Assembly: GCF_000685095.1 (NCBI RefSeq)
Contig: NZ_BAYE01000010.1
Span: 1 to 64,000, forward strand
DNA: 64,000 bases
Source: Paraburkholderia caledonica NBRC 102488
GTDB lineage: Bacteria > Pseudomonadota > Gammaproteobacteria > Burkholderiales > Burkholderiaceae
Direction of reading: 5' to 3'
Shown: positions 25,626 to 34,163 of the stretch, piece after piece
Layout: every line of letters starts with the position of its first letter
Position numbering within the stretch: position 1 is the stretch's first letter
The notes under the pieces: generated by a model
What the model saw: the letters and a program-made list of their open reading frames with translations, nothing else
Database searches by the model: none
What the model was told of the DNA's origin: nothing
Translations under genes and position numbers: made by a program

Positions 25626-26414
25626 ATGTTCCGGAAGCTCCAGCTCTCACTTCTCCTTGTCGCTGCCACCGCAGCTTCTCTGAGCACCGTTACCACCCAG
25701 AGCCAGGAAACTCTGCGCTTTGGCATAGAGGCGGCCTACCCGCCGTTTGAAAGCAAGTCCCCCACTGGACAGCTGCAAGGCTTCGACGTTGATGTGGGCA
25801 ACGCAGTTTGTGCAAAGCTGGGCATGAAATGTGTGTGGGTCGAGAATGCGTTCGACGGGCTGATCCCGGCGTTGCAAGCACGAAAATTCGATGTGATCAA
25901 TTCCGCGATGAACATCACTGAGAAGCGCAAGCAGTCGATTGAATTCACGAAGCCAATCTACGTAGTGCCGATCGTGATGGTGGCCCGACGCGCCTCCGGT
26001 CTGCTGCCGGACGTGAAGAGTCTGCAGGGCAAACGTGTTGGCGTGCTGCAGGCCTCCTCACAGGAAGACTTCCTGAAGCGTCATTGGGCGCCTGCCGGCG
26101 TGACCGTCGTTCCGTATGCGGACCAGGATCAGGTCTACGCCGATCTCGTTGCCGGACGCCTCGACGCCGCGGTTCAGGAAGCACAAACGGTCCAGGATGG
26201 ATTCCTCGCAAAGCCCGCGGGCCACGAGTATGCGATCGTCGGCAAGCCGCTGAGCGATCCTGCGACTTTGGGAGAAGGCACCGGCTGGGGCCTTCGCAAG
26301 GGCGACAAGGTGTTGGCCGCGAAAGTCGATGCCGCGCTTGATGCGTTGAAGAAAGACGGTACGTTGAGCAGTCTTTCGCAGAAGTACTTCAACCAGGACA
26401 TCATCGCCAGATAA
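25626..26414 (+). CDS. Amino-acid ABC transporter substrate-binding protein
   Basis: A 262-residue periplasmic binding protein of family 3. A signal peptide (MFRKLQLSLLLVAATAASLS, cleavage around residue 23-27) precedes TLRFGIEAAYPPFE, the typical mature start of lysine/arginine/ornithine or histidine-type binding proteins. GFDVDVGNAVCAKLGMKCVW and VINSAMNITEKRKQSIEFT follow. ATG 25626 has an AGGGGA ribosome binding site 8 or so bases upstream. No permease or ATPase gene is adjacent, so it may share the membrane parts encoded at 30175-31616. Confidence 0.9.
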   Translation: MFRKLQLSLLLVAATAASLSTVTTQSQETLRFGIEAAYPPFESKSPTGQLQGFDVDVGNAVCAKLGMKCVWVENAFDGLIPALQARKFDVINSAMNITEKRKQSIEFTKPIYVVPIVMVARRASGLLPDVKSLQGKRVGVLQASSQEDFLKRHWAPAGVTVVPYADQDQVYADLVAGRLDAAVQEAQTVQDGFLAKPAGHEYAIVGKPLSDPATLGEGTGWGLRKGDKVLAAKVDAALDALKKDGTLSSLSQKYFNQDIIAR

Positions 26415-26507
26415 CGCATCGGCGAGCCGGCGGAAGGTCATCGCGCAGCCCGCTGCCAGGCGCACGAATCTTTCGCCGTGCGCCGTCAGGGACACTAAAG
26501 CAACTCT

Positions 26508-27752
26508 ATGGATTTCGACGTCATCGTGCTGGGCGGGGGGATAGTAGGCGTGTCGTGCGCGCTACATCTTCAGGACCGCGGCCGCCGCGTGGCACTTGTG
26601 GACCGGCGCGCTCCTGGCGAAGAGACCAGCTTCGGCAACGCGGGGCTGATTGAGAGGGCCGCCGTGGTTCCGTACGGTTTCCCGCGGGACCTGAAAACGT
26701 TAATGCGCTTTGCAAAAAATCGTTCGACCGACCTGTACTGGGACTACCGTGCGGTGCCCCATTTCGCAACGTGGCTTGCGCGTTTCTGGTGGGAATCTTC
26801 CGCCGAGCGATTGATGGCTGCCGCGCGGGACATGTTGCCGTTGATTGAGCGAAGCGTCACGGAACATGAGCGTTTGATCAAACGTGCAGAGCTTCAACAT
26901 CTCGTGCGCGCTACGGGCTGGATAGACGCCTATCGCACGCCAGCAAGATTGGCGCGCGAAGCGGCGGCGGCCGAGGCCACGGCCGGTAGCTACGGTCTGC
27001 GCGTTTCGGTACTCGATGGTGCGACGCTCGCCGCGCGGGAACCGGGCGCGGTGGGCGGATTTTGTGGCGCGTTGCATTGGCAGGACCCCATGAGCGTCGT
27101 TAATCCTGGCGCGCTGACAAAGGGCTACGCACGCCTTTTCGAAGCTGGCGGCGGAGTGGTGCTCGCTGGCGATGCTGCCACGCTAAGCGGACAAGCGGGC
27201 GCATGGACGGTCCAGACAACGTTCGGGCGAATCGGCGCAAAGGAAGCCGTGGTGGCGCTCGGTCCGTGGTCTGACTGCGTTTTCGCGCCGCTTGGCTATC
27301 GCATCCCCCTTCGCGTGAAGCGCGGCTATCACATGCATTACCGCCCGACCCGGCCCATGCTCTCAATGCCGTTCGTCGACGCCGAGCAGGGCTATGTGGT
27401 CGCGCCTATGGAAGGGCGTTTGCGGCTGACCACCGGAGTGGAGATCGCGCGGCGCGACGCGGAACCGACGGGCATCCAGCTTGGAAGGGCGGAACGTTTT
27501 GCACGGCCGAGCTTCGGTCTCGGCGAACGGCTCGATGACAGTCCATGGCTCGGCCTGCGGCCTTGCACTCCCGACATGCGCCCTGTGATTGGACGCGCAC
27601 CGCGTCACACCGGGCTCTGGTTTGCCTTCGGACACAACCACCACGGGCTGACGCTCGGCCCCGCGACTGGGCGATTGCTAGCGGAAATGATGACCGGGGC
27701 GCCGACGTTTGCAGATCCGCATCCGTTCCGTGTCGAACGGTTCGGTCGTTAG
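26508..27752 (+). CDS. FAD-dependent D-amino-acid dehydrogenase-like protein (DauA/DadA family)
   Basis: A 414-residue DAO-family flavoenzyme. The N-terminal dinucleotide-binding motif is VIVLGGGIVGVSCALHLQDR (residues 5-24). The C-terminal FAD/substrate pieces GLRPCTPDMRPVIGRAPRH and WFAFGHNHHGLTLGPATGRL follow the DadA/DauA pattern. Such enzymes oxidise D-amino acids to 2-keto acids and pass electrons to the quinone pool or a dye. Neighbours (ornithine-cyclodeaminase-family enzyme, DauR-like regulator, amino-acid binding protein) favour a DauA-like role, though substrate cannot be read from sequence. Confidence 0.88.
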   Translation: MDFDVIVLGGGIVGVSCALHLQDRGRRVALVDRRAPGEETSFGNAGLIERAAVVPYGFPRDLKTLMRFAKNRSTDLYWDYRAVPHFATWLARFWWESSAERLMAAARDMLPLIERSVTEHERLIKRAELQHLVRATGWIDAYRTPARLAREAAAAEATAGSYGLRVSVLDGATLAAREPGAVGGFCGALHWQDPMSVVNPGALTKGYARLFEAGGGVVLAGDAATLSGQAGAWTVQTTFGRIGAKEAVVALGPWSDCVFAPLGYRIPLRVKRGYHMHYRPTRPMLSMPFVDAEQGYVVAPMEGRLRLTTGVEIARRDAEPTGIQLGRAERFARPSFGLGERLDDSPWLGLRPCTPDMRPVIGRAPRHTGLWFAFGHNHHGLTLGPATGRLLAEMMTGAPTFADPHPFRVERFGR

Positions 27753-27856
27753 CGCTATGAAAACGCTTCTCCGCGATGGGCGGCGTGGCGAGATGTCCGT
27801 CGTTTTACGGCTTTCGGGTGAAAACGGCTATTCGATGTATGTCCTGGGAGTGTGAG

Positions 27857-28999
27857 ATGAAGATCAAGGATTTCGGCGTTGAGCGTTGGATGGACGAGTA
27901 TGAAACGAAATGCACCTATAACCTTGCGGAGACGTGCGTCGAGTCGCTGACGGTCGACCAGTTGCTCACGCTTGCGCGCAAGCAGGACAGCATCCTGGAC
28001 GAGTTGCGCTCGCTGAAGCTCACCTATGGCGCGATAGAAGGTTCGGCGCGCTTGCGCGAAGCAATTTCGACAATGTACGGCCATCAGTCACCCGAGAATG
28101 TGATCGTGACGCATGGCGCGATTGGCGGAAACGCGTTGGTGTACGAGACGCTGGTCGAACAGGGAGACACCGTGATTTCAGTGCTGCCCACTTATCAGCA
28201 GCACTACTCGATTCCGGAAAGCTATGGTGCCGATGTGCGCATCCTGAAGCTGCGCGAAGAAAGCGGTTTCCTTCCTGATCTCGCGGAACTGCGCAGTCTG
28301 GTGAATGACAGGACACGGCTGATCGCAATCAACAATCCTAACAATCCCACCGGTTCGTTGATGGACGAAAAATTTCTAACGGAGGTGGGCAACATTGCGC
28401 GCTCGTGCGGAGCCTATGTTTTGTGCGATGAGGTCTATCGCGGCACGGATCAGCAGGGCAGCGGCTATACGGCGTCGATGGCCGACCTCTACGAGCGCGG
28501 CATCAGCACGGGCAGTATGTCGAAGACGTATTCGCTCGCCGGACTGCGTCTCGGCTGGATCGCCGGGCCGAAGGATCTTATCCGCGCGGTAGCGATACAT
28601 CGGGACTACAACACCATTAGTGTGGGGATGATCGACGATCATTTCGCCTCGATCGCGTTGGAGAATCGCGCGGCCATTCTTGCCCGCAACCAGGACATCG
28701 TGCGGACGAACCTTGCTATCGTGGATGCGTGGATCGCAAAAGAACCCGCCATCAGTTATCTAAAACCGAAGTCCGGAACAACTGCACTTCTGAAGTATGA
28801 CCTGCCCATGTCGTCACGCGAGTTTTGCACCGCGTTGATCGAGCAGACGGGCGTAATGCTGACACCGGGCAGTGCGCTCGACATGGAAGGCTACGTGCGG
28901 CTTGGCTACGCCAACAACCGCAGCGTACTCGAAGCGGGGCTCGGTAGGTTGTCGGAATTTCTCGCTCGTCAAAGTGATTGTGTTGGCGGCGTGCGCTAA
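27857..28999 (+). CDS. PLP-dependent aminotransferase, class I/II
   Basis: A 380-residue fold-type I PLP enzyme. Landmarks are LTYGAIEGSARLREAIS, AINNPNNPTGSLMDE (cofactor-binding Asn-Pro region, near residues 158-170), VLCDEVYRG (PLP aspartate and tyrosine), and STGSMSKTYSLAGLRLGWIA, holding the PLP lysine near residue 222. Its N-terminus (MKIKDFGVERWMDEYETK) differs from aspartate aminotransferase. I place it in a side branch that includes capreomycidine-synthase-like proteins, with low certainty. It lies 104 bases after the flavoenzyme and probably shares its transcript. Confidence 0.85.
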   Translation: MKIKDFGVERWMDEYETKCTYNLAETCVESLTVDQLLTLARKQDSILDELRSLKLTYGAIEGSARLREAISTMYGHQSPENVIVTHGAIGGNALVYETLVEQGDTVISVLPTYQQHYSIPESYGADVRILKLREESGFLPDLAELRSLVNDRTRLIAINNPNNPTGSLMDEKFLTEVGNIARSCGAYVLCDEVYRGTDQQGSGYTASMADLYERGISTGSMSKTYSLAGLRLGWIAGPKDLIRAVAIHRDYNTISVGMIDDHFASIALENRAAILARNQDIVRTNLAIVDAWIAKEPAISYLKPKSGTTALLKYDLPMSSREFCTALIEQTGVMLTPGSALDMEGYVRLGYANNRSVLEAGLGRLSEFLARQSDCVGGVR

Positions 29000-29209
29000 A
29001 TGGAACCTTGCTGACCGCAAGCTCAATCTGCAGCGGTGCACGGCCGACCGCTGTCAGGGCATTGAGCGTTGCACCCGCCGCACTGCCGGTCGAATCGGTT
29101 CCGCTCGCGAACTGTGTGCTGCCGATCACATAGAACTTAGTCGGTCCAGTTCAGGAGTCCGGCGAGCCGTTTTTTTACTCACATGATTCGGTGACCATGT
29201 TGACGTGAT

Positions 29210-30178
29210 TTACAGCAATCGGTACGCGAGTCGGGCGGCTGCTCTCGCGGTGCGTCTGTCCTGATCGAGCGTCGGGTTGTACTCTGCGATATCCGACGCG
29301 CGGAGCTTGCCCGAAGCCCGCACGCGCAGCACCATCGCTTCAACCACCGATAGCGGTACGCCCAGCGCAGCGGGTGCCGACACACCCGGCGCCGTGGCGG
29401 CCGGCAAGACGTCGAGATCGATCGTCAGATATACGTCATCCGCCGCGTCCAGCAACTTCTGAAGCTCATTCAGACGCTGCGGCAGTTGCGTTTCCTGCAT
29501 ATCGACGTCTAACACGTAGTGCACGCCGAGTCGCTCCGCATGCGCGAATAGCGACGCCGTATTGCCGAGATCGCTGATGCCGAAGCACACATAGTTGAAC
29601 GACACCCCTCGTTCCACACAGTCAAGCGCGATCTGATCGAACGGCGTGCCGGAATTCGCAGGACGCTTCTGACGCAGATCGAAGTGAGCGTCGAAGTTGA
29701 TGATCAGCAGCTTGCGCGATATGAGTGGCGTGGCTTGATTCTCGGCTTCACGCTGCTGATGCAGCCGTAAACCGCTATACGTGCCCCACGCGACCTCATG
29801 ACCGCCGCCGAACACCAACGGGCGTCCGCCGCCCGCGAGCACCTCGCTAACCACGTGGGCCAGTTCCGCCTGCGCGGCTTCGAGGTTGCCGTCGTCGCAC
29901 ACCACATCGCCTGCGTCGGCAAGCGCCGCCATCGCCGCTTTGGCCGGCAAGCCTGCCAGCACACGGCGCAATTCCTTGGGCGCATGCGCTGCGCCGATCC
30001 GGCCTTGATTGCGGCGCACCCCTTCATCAGAGCTGAAGCCCACGATCACCGGCGCATCGCGCTGCACCTGCAGCGCGCTACCGAACGGCGTCACCTGATT
30101 GAAAACACGCCGCGTGTCGCCGGGCTCGCCGTCGTCGGAACGGCCTGCCCACACCTTGCCATCAAACGGGACTCTCAT
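29210..30178 (-). CDS. hutG: Formimidoylglutamase / arginase family hydrolase
   Basis: A 322-residue ureohydrolase-fold enzyme with the binuclear manganese ligands GGGHE (near 124-128), NFDAHFDLR (DxHxD) and TIDLDVLPA (DxD). The segment GFSSDEGVRRNQGRIGAAHAP is typical of HutG, which hydrolyses N-formimidoyl-L-glutamate to glutamate and formamide in histidine degradation. No other hut gene is nearby. The ATG overlaps the TGA of the upstream ABC ATPase gene, so the enzyme is translationally coupled to an amino-acid importer. A guanidino- or amidino-acid substrate is a reasonable alternative. Confidence 0.82.
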   Translation of the reverse strand: MRVPFDGKVWAGRSDDGEPGDTRRVFNQVTPFGSALQVQRDAPVIVGFSSDEGVRRNQGRIGAAHAPKELRRVLAGLPAKAAMAALADAGDVVCDDGNLEAAQAELAHVVSEVLAGGGRPLVFGGGHEVAWGTYSGLRLHQQREAENQATPLISRKLLIINFDAHFDLRQKRPANSGTPFDQIALDCVERGVSFNYVCFGISDLGNTASLFAHAERLGVHYVLDVDMQETQLPQRLNELQKLLDAADDVYLTIDLDVLPAATAPGVSAPAALGVPLSVVEAMVLRVRASGKLRASDIAEYNPTLDQDRRTARAAARLAYRLL

Positions 30179-30951
30179 GCGCGTGACAACACCGCCTGCA
30201 GGAATGCGCGTGTGCGCGGCTGCGATGGCGCAGAGAAAATCTCAGCCGGCGGCCCTGCTTCGACGATCACACCGCCGTCCATCACGACCACCACGTCGGC
30301 CACGTCCTTCGCGAAGCCCATTTCGTGCGTGACGACCACCATCGTCATGCCTTCGCTCGCGAGCAACTTCATCACTTGCAGCACTTCGCCGACCAGTTCG
30401 GGATCGAGGGCAGACGTCGGCTCGTCGAACAGCATGACCCGTGGCTGCATCGCTAGCGCGCGAGCTATCGCAACCCGTTGTTTCTGACCGCCCGACAGAC
30501 TCGCCGGCATCACATCCGCCTTGTGCGCAAGCCCGACTTTCTCCAGCAACGCGATCGCAGCCGCTTCGGCCTGCGCCTTGCTGGCGCCACGCAACATGCG
30601 CGGACCCACGGTAATGTTATGCAGCACCGACAGGTGCGGAAACAGATTGAACGACTGAAATACCATGCCGACTTCGGTGCGCAGCGCATTCAGCGAACGC
30701 TCCTTGAGCATCTCGCCCTGGTCGACTAGCCGATGCCCGCAAATGTCGATCGTGCCGCGTTCTGCCTGTTCGAGTCCGTTACAGCAGCGTAGAAATGTAC
30801 TCTTGCCCGAGCCGCTCGGTCCGATCACCACCACGACCTGCTGCGGATGGATATCGAAATCGATGCCGTTGAGCACGGTATGCGAGCCGAACGATTTGGT
30901 CAGCCCGCGAATGCTGACGATAGGCTCATTGACCTTGGCCACGGTATTCAT
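30175..30951 (-). CDS. Amino-acid ABC transporter ATP-binding protein
   Basis: A 258-residue GlnQ/HisP-type ATPase. Walker A is GPSGSGKS (residues 44-51), the signature LSGGQKQRVAIARAL starts at 152, and Walker B is VMLFDEPTSALDPE near 172-185. It overlaps the permease gene upstream and the hutG-like gene downstream by ATGA, so the three are translationally coupled. It powers uptake through the permease encoded at 30948-31616. Confidence 0.93.
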   Translation of the reverse strand: MNTVAKVNEPIVSIRGLTKSFGSHTVLNGIDFDIHPQQVVVVIGPSGSGKSTFLRCCNGLEQAERGTIDICGHRLVDQGEMLKERSLNALRTEVGMVFQSFNLFPHLSVLHNITVGPRMLRGASKAQAEAAAIALLEKVGLAHKADVMPASLSGGQKQRVAIARALAMQPRVMLFDEPTSALDPELVGEVLQVMKLLASEGMTMVVVTHEMGFAKDVADVVVVMDGGVIVEAGPPAEIFSAPSQPRTRAFLQAVLSRA

Positions 30952-31616
30952 TGCACCATTCCTCCAGCACGCAAGCGGCGTTCGACGCGATGCAGCGCGT
31001 AATTGGTCGCCTGTGTCAACACCAGATACACCAGCGCGATGGCGAGATACACCTCTAGCGAACGATAGGACACACTGATGATCTTCTGGCCTTCATGCAT
31101 CAGATCGTCGATTGTCAGCAGCGACACCAGCGCCGAGTTCTTGATCAACGCAATGAATTCGTTGCCGAGCGGCGGGATCATCCGCACGATCGCCTGCGGC
31201 AGAATGATCGCGCGCATCGCCTGCCCGGACGACATGCCGATCGAACGCGCCGCTTCCATTTGCCCGCGATCGACTGACTGAATCGCGCCGCGCACGATCT
31301 CCGATACGTAAGCCGCCGAATACAGACCGAGCCCCAGCATGCCGCACAAAAACGCCGGCAGCAGAATGCCGAATTGCGGGAGGCCGAAAAACAGCAGGAA
31401 GAGTTGCACGAGCAACGGCGTGCCGCGAAAGAACGTCAGGTACGCGGTGCAGAAACCGTACACGATGCGCCGCTGCGGCGTCAGCCGGCCGATGCCGATC
31501 AACAGACCAAGCACGCAACTGAGCGCGAGCGACGCGGCGGTCACTTCGACCGTCACTAACGCGCCGTGCATGATGTCCGGCCAACCGGCAATCACCGGCG
31601 AGAAGTCAAGTTCCAT
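30948..31616 (-). CDS. Amino-acid ABC transporter permease
   Basis: A 222-residue HisMQ-type permease with about five helices. The EAA coupling loop is GQMEAARSIGMSSGQAMRAI near residues 134-153. The sequence TFFRGTPLLVQLFLLFFGLP is the family hallmark. ATG 31616 (MELDFSPVIAGWPD) gives the usual N-terminus; an in-frame start at 31658 would add 14 residues with no membrane logic. A single permease gene in the operon implies a homodimeric channel. Confidence 0.92.
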   Translation of the reverse strand: MELDFSPVIAGWPDIMHGALVTVEVTAASLALSCVLGLLIGIGRLTPQRRIVYGFCTAYLTFFRGTPLLVQLFLLFFGLPQFGILLPAFLCGMLGLGLYSAAYVSEIVRGAIQSVDRGQMEAARSIGMSSGQAMRAIILPQAIVRMIPPLGNEFIALIKNSALVSLLTIDDLMHEGQKIISVSYRSLEVYLAIALVYLVLTQATNYALHRVERRLRAGGMVQ

Positions 31617-31633
31617 TTGGTTTGTCCAGCCGC

Positions 31634-32389
31634 TTATTGCGCACTCGCGCCGAACCACTTCTTGACGATCGCCGCGTACGTGCCGTCAGCCTTGATCTTG
31701 GCGAGCGCGGTGTTGAAGGCGGCCTTCAACTGCGGCTCGTCCTTGCGCACGGCGATGCCGTAGGCTTCGGTTGTCAGCGTTTTGTCGAGTACGCGGAAGC
31801 CGGCGCGCGTTTTCGCAACTTGATACGCAGCTGGCTTACCCGTCACAGCAGCGTCGGCACGGCCGATGCCCACCAGGTCGAACATTTCCTGGTTTTTCTC
31901 GACCTCGACGCGATTGATCTGCGGGAAGTTATCGCGCAGGAAATTCACCGACTTCGTGCCCACCTGCACTGAAACTTTCTTGCCGTTCAGATCGGTCACT
32001 GTCTTGATCGGTGAATCGCTTTTGACCAGCACGGCCAGACCCCCCGCGTAGTACGAATCGGTGAAGTCGACCACTTTCGCGCGCTCGTCGGTAATGTAGA
32101 TGCCGGAAATCGCAGCGTCGAAACGATGCGCGATCAGACCTGGAATCAGCCCTTTGAAGTCAATGTCGGTCCATTGCACGCGTTTGCCCATCGCTTTCGC
32201 GAGCGCATTCATGAGGTCGACGTCGAAGCCCGTGCGCGCGCCGTTCTCGGTGTACTCCATCGGCGGGAAAGTGGCGTCGGTGGCGACATTCAGTACATCC
32301 GGCGTTTGTGCTGACGCCGCGCCGGAAAATCCGCCAACCGTCACGGCGAACGTGATGCATGCGAGGGACAACAGTCGTTGCAGCTTCAT
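31634..32389 (-). CDS. Amino-acid ABC transporter substrate-binding protein
   Basis: A 251-residue family 3 binding protein. The signal peptide (MKLQRLLSLACITFAVTVGG) is probably cleaved after ASA near residue 26, before QTPDVLNVATDATFPPMEYT. ATG 32389 is preceded by AAGGAG at the right distance. It stands first in the structural part of an operon (binding protein, permease, ATPase, hutG-like enzyme), so its ligand should be the substrate of that hydrolase or a precursor of it, such as histidine or an amidino/guanidino acid. Confidence 0.92.
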   Translation of the reverse strand: MKLQRLLSLACITFAVTVGGFSGAASAQTPDVLNVATDATFPPMEYTENGARTGFDVDLMNALAKAMGKRVQWTDIDFKGLIPGLIAHRFDAAISGIYITDERAKVVDFTDSYYAGGLAVLVKSDSPIKTVTDLNGKKVSVQVGTKSVNFLRDNFPQINRVEVEKNQEMFDLVGIGRADAAVTGKPAAYQVAKTRAGFRVLDKTLTTEAYGIAVRKDEPQLKAAFNTALAKIKADGTYAAIVKKWFGASAQ

Positions 32390-32474
32390 GGAGTAGGCTC
32401 CTTGTGGTTTTATCAAGTCATGCGGTTAAGTCGAGACCCGAATCGAAGAACGCAATTGAAAACGCTTCGTCCTG

Positions 32475-33239
32475 TTAGTCGGTTTGCATATGCTCGGAAA
32501 TGGCGCGGGCCGTACGTAGCGTCCCGTCGATGAATTGGCTTTCTCGTCCGATGGCGCGCGTCGATGGCGCCATCAACGTGATCGACGCGCCGCTACCGGT
32601 GCCGCGTCCACTGTGATGGAAGAGCGGGGCGCTGACGCCCCACACGCCCGGGTCGACTTCGCTGTCGCTAATGGCGTAACCCTGGGCTCGAATCTGTTGA
32701 AGTTCTGCTTCGATCGTGGCCCGGCCGACGGGGTCGTTGTCGAACACGATGTCGAGCACTTCGGCGCGCGCCCTGGTGGCCATGAATGCCAACAGGCATT
32801 TCGCCGAGGCGCCCGCCTTGAGAGGCACGGCACGGCCTTTCTCGAACGAGCAGCGCAACGAATGCTGGCTGTCGACCATCTCAAGACACATCACCTGATG
32901 CCTGACCGCGACCACCAGCCCAATGCTTTCCTGCGACGCGCGCGCGAGCTGCTGCATCTCACTGCGGCTCGCTTCGACGAGCAGTGAATTCACATCGAAG
33001 CCAAGCGCGAGTTGCAAACTGATCGGGCCGGGCGCGTAGTACCCGGCGTTTTCGGCGACGAAACCCCAGCGCTTGAGCAGCGCGATCTGACGGTACAGTG
33101 TGCTTTGCGCAAGCCCGGTTACGGCTAGCAGATCCTTAACCGACATCGCCTTGCCATGACTCGCGAGCGCGGCCAGCACCAGCAACACCCGCTCAGCCCC
33201 TGTCACACCCTGTTCAACATTCACGATCACGCCGCCCAC
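32475..33239 (-). CDS. IclR family transcriptional regulator (importer-hutG operon)
   Basis: A 254-residue IclR protein. The N-terminal winged helix (about 10-75) contains MSVKDLLAVTGLAQSTLYRQ. The C-terminal effector domain (about 85-250) includes GLVVAVRHQVMCLEMVDSQH. It is encoded upstream of the binding-protein gene on the same strand, and a palindromic site (33292-33308) lies 53 bases before its start. IclR proteins usually autoregulate from such a site, so it likely governs itself and the downstream importer and hydrolase. Confidence 0.9.
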   Translation of the reverse strand: MGGVIVNVEQGVTGAERVLLVLAALASHGKAMSVKDLLAVTGLAQSTLYRQIALLKRWGFVAENAGYYAPGPISLQLALGFDVNSLLVEASRSEMQQLARASQESIGLVVAVRHQVMCLEMVDSQHSLRCSFEKGRAVPLKAGASAKCLLAFMATRARAEVLDIVFDNDPVGRATIEAELQQIRAQGYAISDSEVDPGVWGVSAPLFHHSGRGTGSGASITLMAPSTRAIGRESQFIDGTLRTARAISEHMQTD

Positions 33240-33291
33240 GACCTATCAAGACCGCAGAATGCCAGACCATTCTCGATTTTCAAAAATCATA

Positions 33292-33308
33292 TTCCCACTC
33301 AATGGGAA
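33292..33308. promoter_or_regulatory. Palindromic operator candidate upstream of the first IclR gene
   Basis: TTCCCA-CTCAA-TGGGAA is an exact 6+6 inverted repeat with a 5-base spacer. IclR-family operators are commonly palindromes of 14-17 bases. The position, 53 bases upstream of the 32475-33239 regulator gene, fits autoregulation. No other gene faces it. Confidence 0.5.
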
Positions 33309-33398
33309 CATTAGGGCAGGGATTTCCCTTGGAGCGGGCATCGGGGCAGCAGTGGGTCGCGTTTTTTGGATCGACTACGCTGAAGCCGTATATCCATG

Positions 33399-34163
33399 TC
33401 AGCGATGCGAAAGCGCTTGCGCCGACTGAAGCAGATCGTCCAGCATCGACTGACGGCGTTCGGGGTCTGTGTCGCGGCCCGTCATGAAGCACAGCGCCGC
33501 GATCGGTATGCCCGCGCGGTCGCGAACGGGCGCGGCCATGCAAAGCCGGAACGCGTTGGACAGGCCTTCCGTGCAGCAATAGCCGAGCGCTTTCGCGTTC
33601 TGCACATCGCGCATGAATTCATCGAAATCGATGCACACGCCGTTGTCGAGCACGAAGTCATCTGCAGGAATGAGGGTGCGGATGGCCTCGGCGTTCATGT
33701 GACCGAGCAGAAGGCGTCCGGTCGCGGTCCACGGAATCGGCACGCGCACGCCGATATCCGAGCTGATGTTGAACGGCCGCGCACTGTTCTCCGATAACAC
33801 GACCGAGTACTTGTTCCCTTCGAGCATGCACAACTGCGTGGTCTCGTCGTACTTGCGAACGAGCGCGAGAATAGACTGATGCGCGCGGCTGATGAGGTCG
33901 TTGTGCGTCGCGTAGTCCGAGCCGTAGTAATGCATCTCGCGCCCGAAGAATACATTGCCATCCGCCGATGTTTCGAGCCAGCCCACTTCGGTGAGAATGG
34001 CGACGAGTTCGTAGATGCTTGAACGCGGCGAGCCGGTCGCTTCGATTAGCTCGCGCATCGTCATGGGCCGCTGCGCGTGATGCAGCTTCCTGAAGATATC
34101 GATGACACGGTCCACGCCTCGCGCGCGCGACGATTCCGTTACTGCCATTCGTTCACTCTTCAA
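33399..34163 (-). CDS. IclR family transcriptional regulator (second importer operon)
   Basis: A 254-residue IclR protein with an N-terminal winged helix (VIDIFRKLHHAQRPMTMREL, then SPRSSIYELVAIL) and a C-terminal effector domain (about 90-250). The ATG at 34163 overlaps the TGA of the ATPase gene (ATGA), making it the last gene of the importer operon. An in-frame ATG at 34148 (MAVTESSRARG) is an alternative start. A cotranscribed regulator suggests feedback control of the importer, perhaps through the palindrome at 37234-37247. Confidence 0.9.
   Translation of the reverse strand: MKSERMAVTESSRARGVDRVIDIFRKLHHAQRPMTMRELIEATGSPRSSIYELVAILTEVGWLETSADGNVFFGREMHYYGSDYATHNDLISRAHQSILALVRKYDETTQLCMLEGNKYSVVLSENSARPFNISSDIGVRVPIPWTATGRLLLGHMNAEAIRTLIPADDFVLDNGVCIDFDEFMRDVQNAKALGYCCTEGLSNAFRLCMAAPVRDRAGIPIAALCFMTGRDTDPERRQSMLDDLLQSAQALSHR

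Noticed and set aside
29150..29180. T-run (TTTTTTT) considered as an intrinsic terminator between the aminotransferase and hutG-like gene
   Set aside because: Only a 3-bp stem (CGG-CGAG-CCG) precedes the T-run, too short for a convincing terminator.
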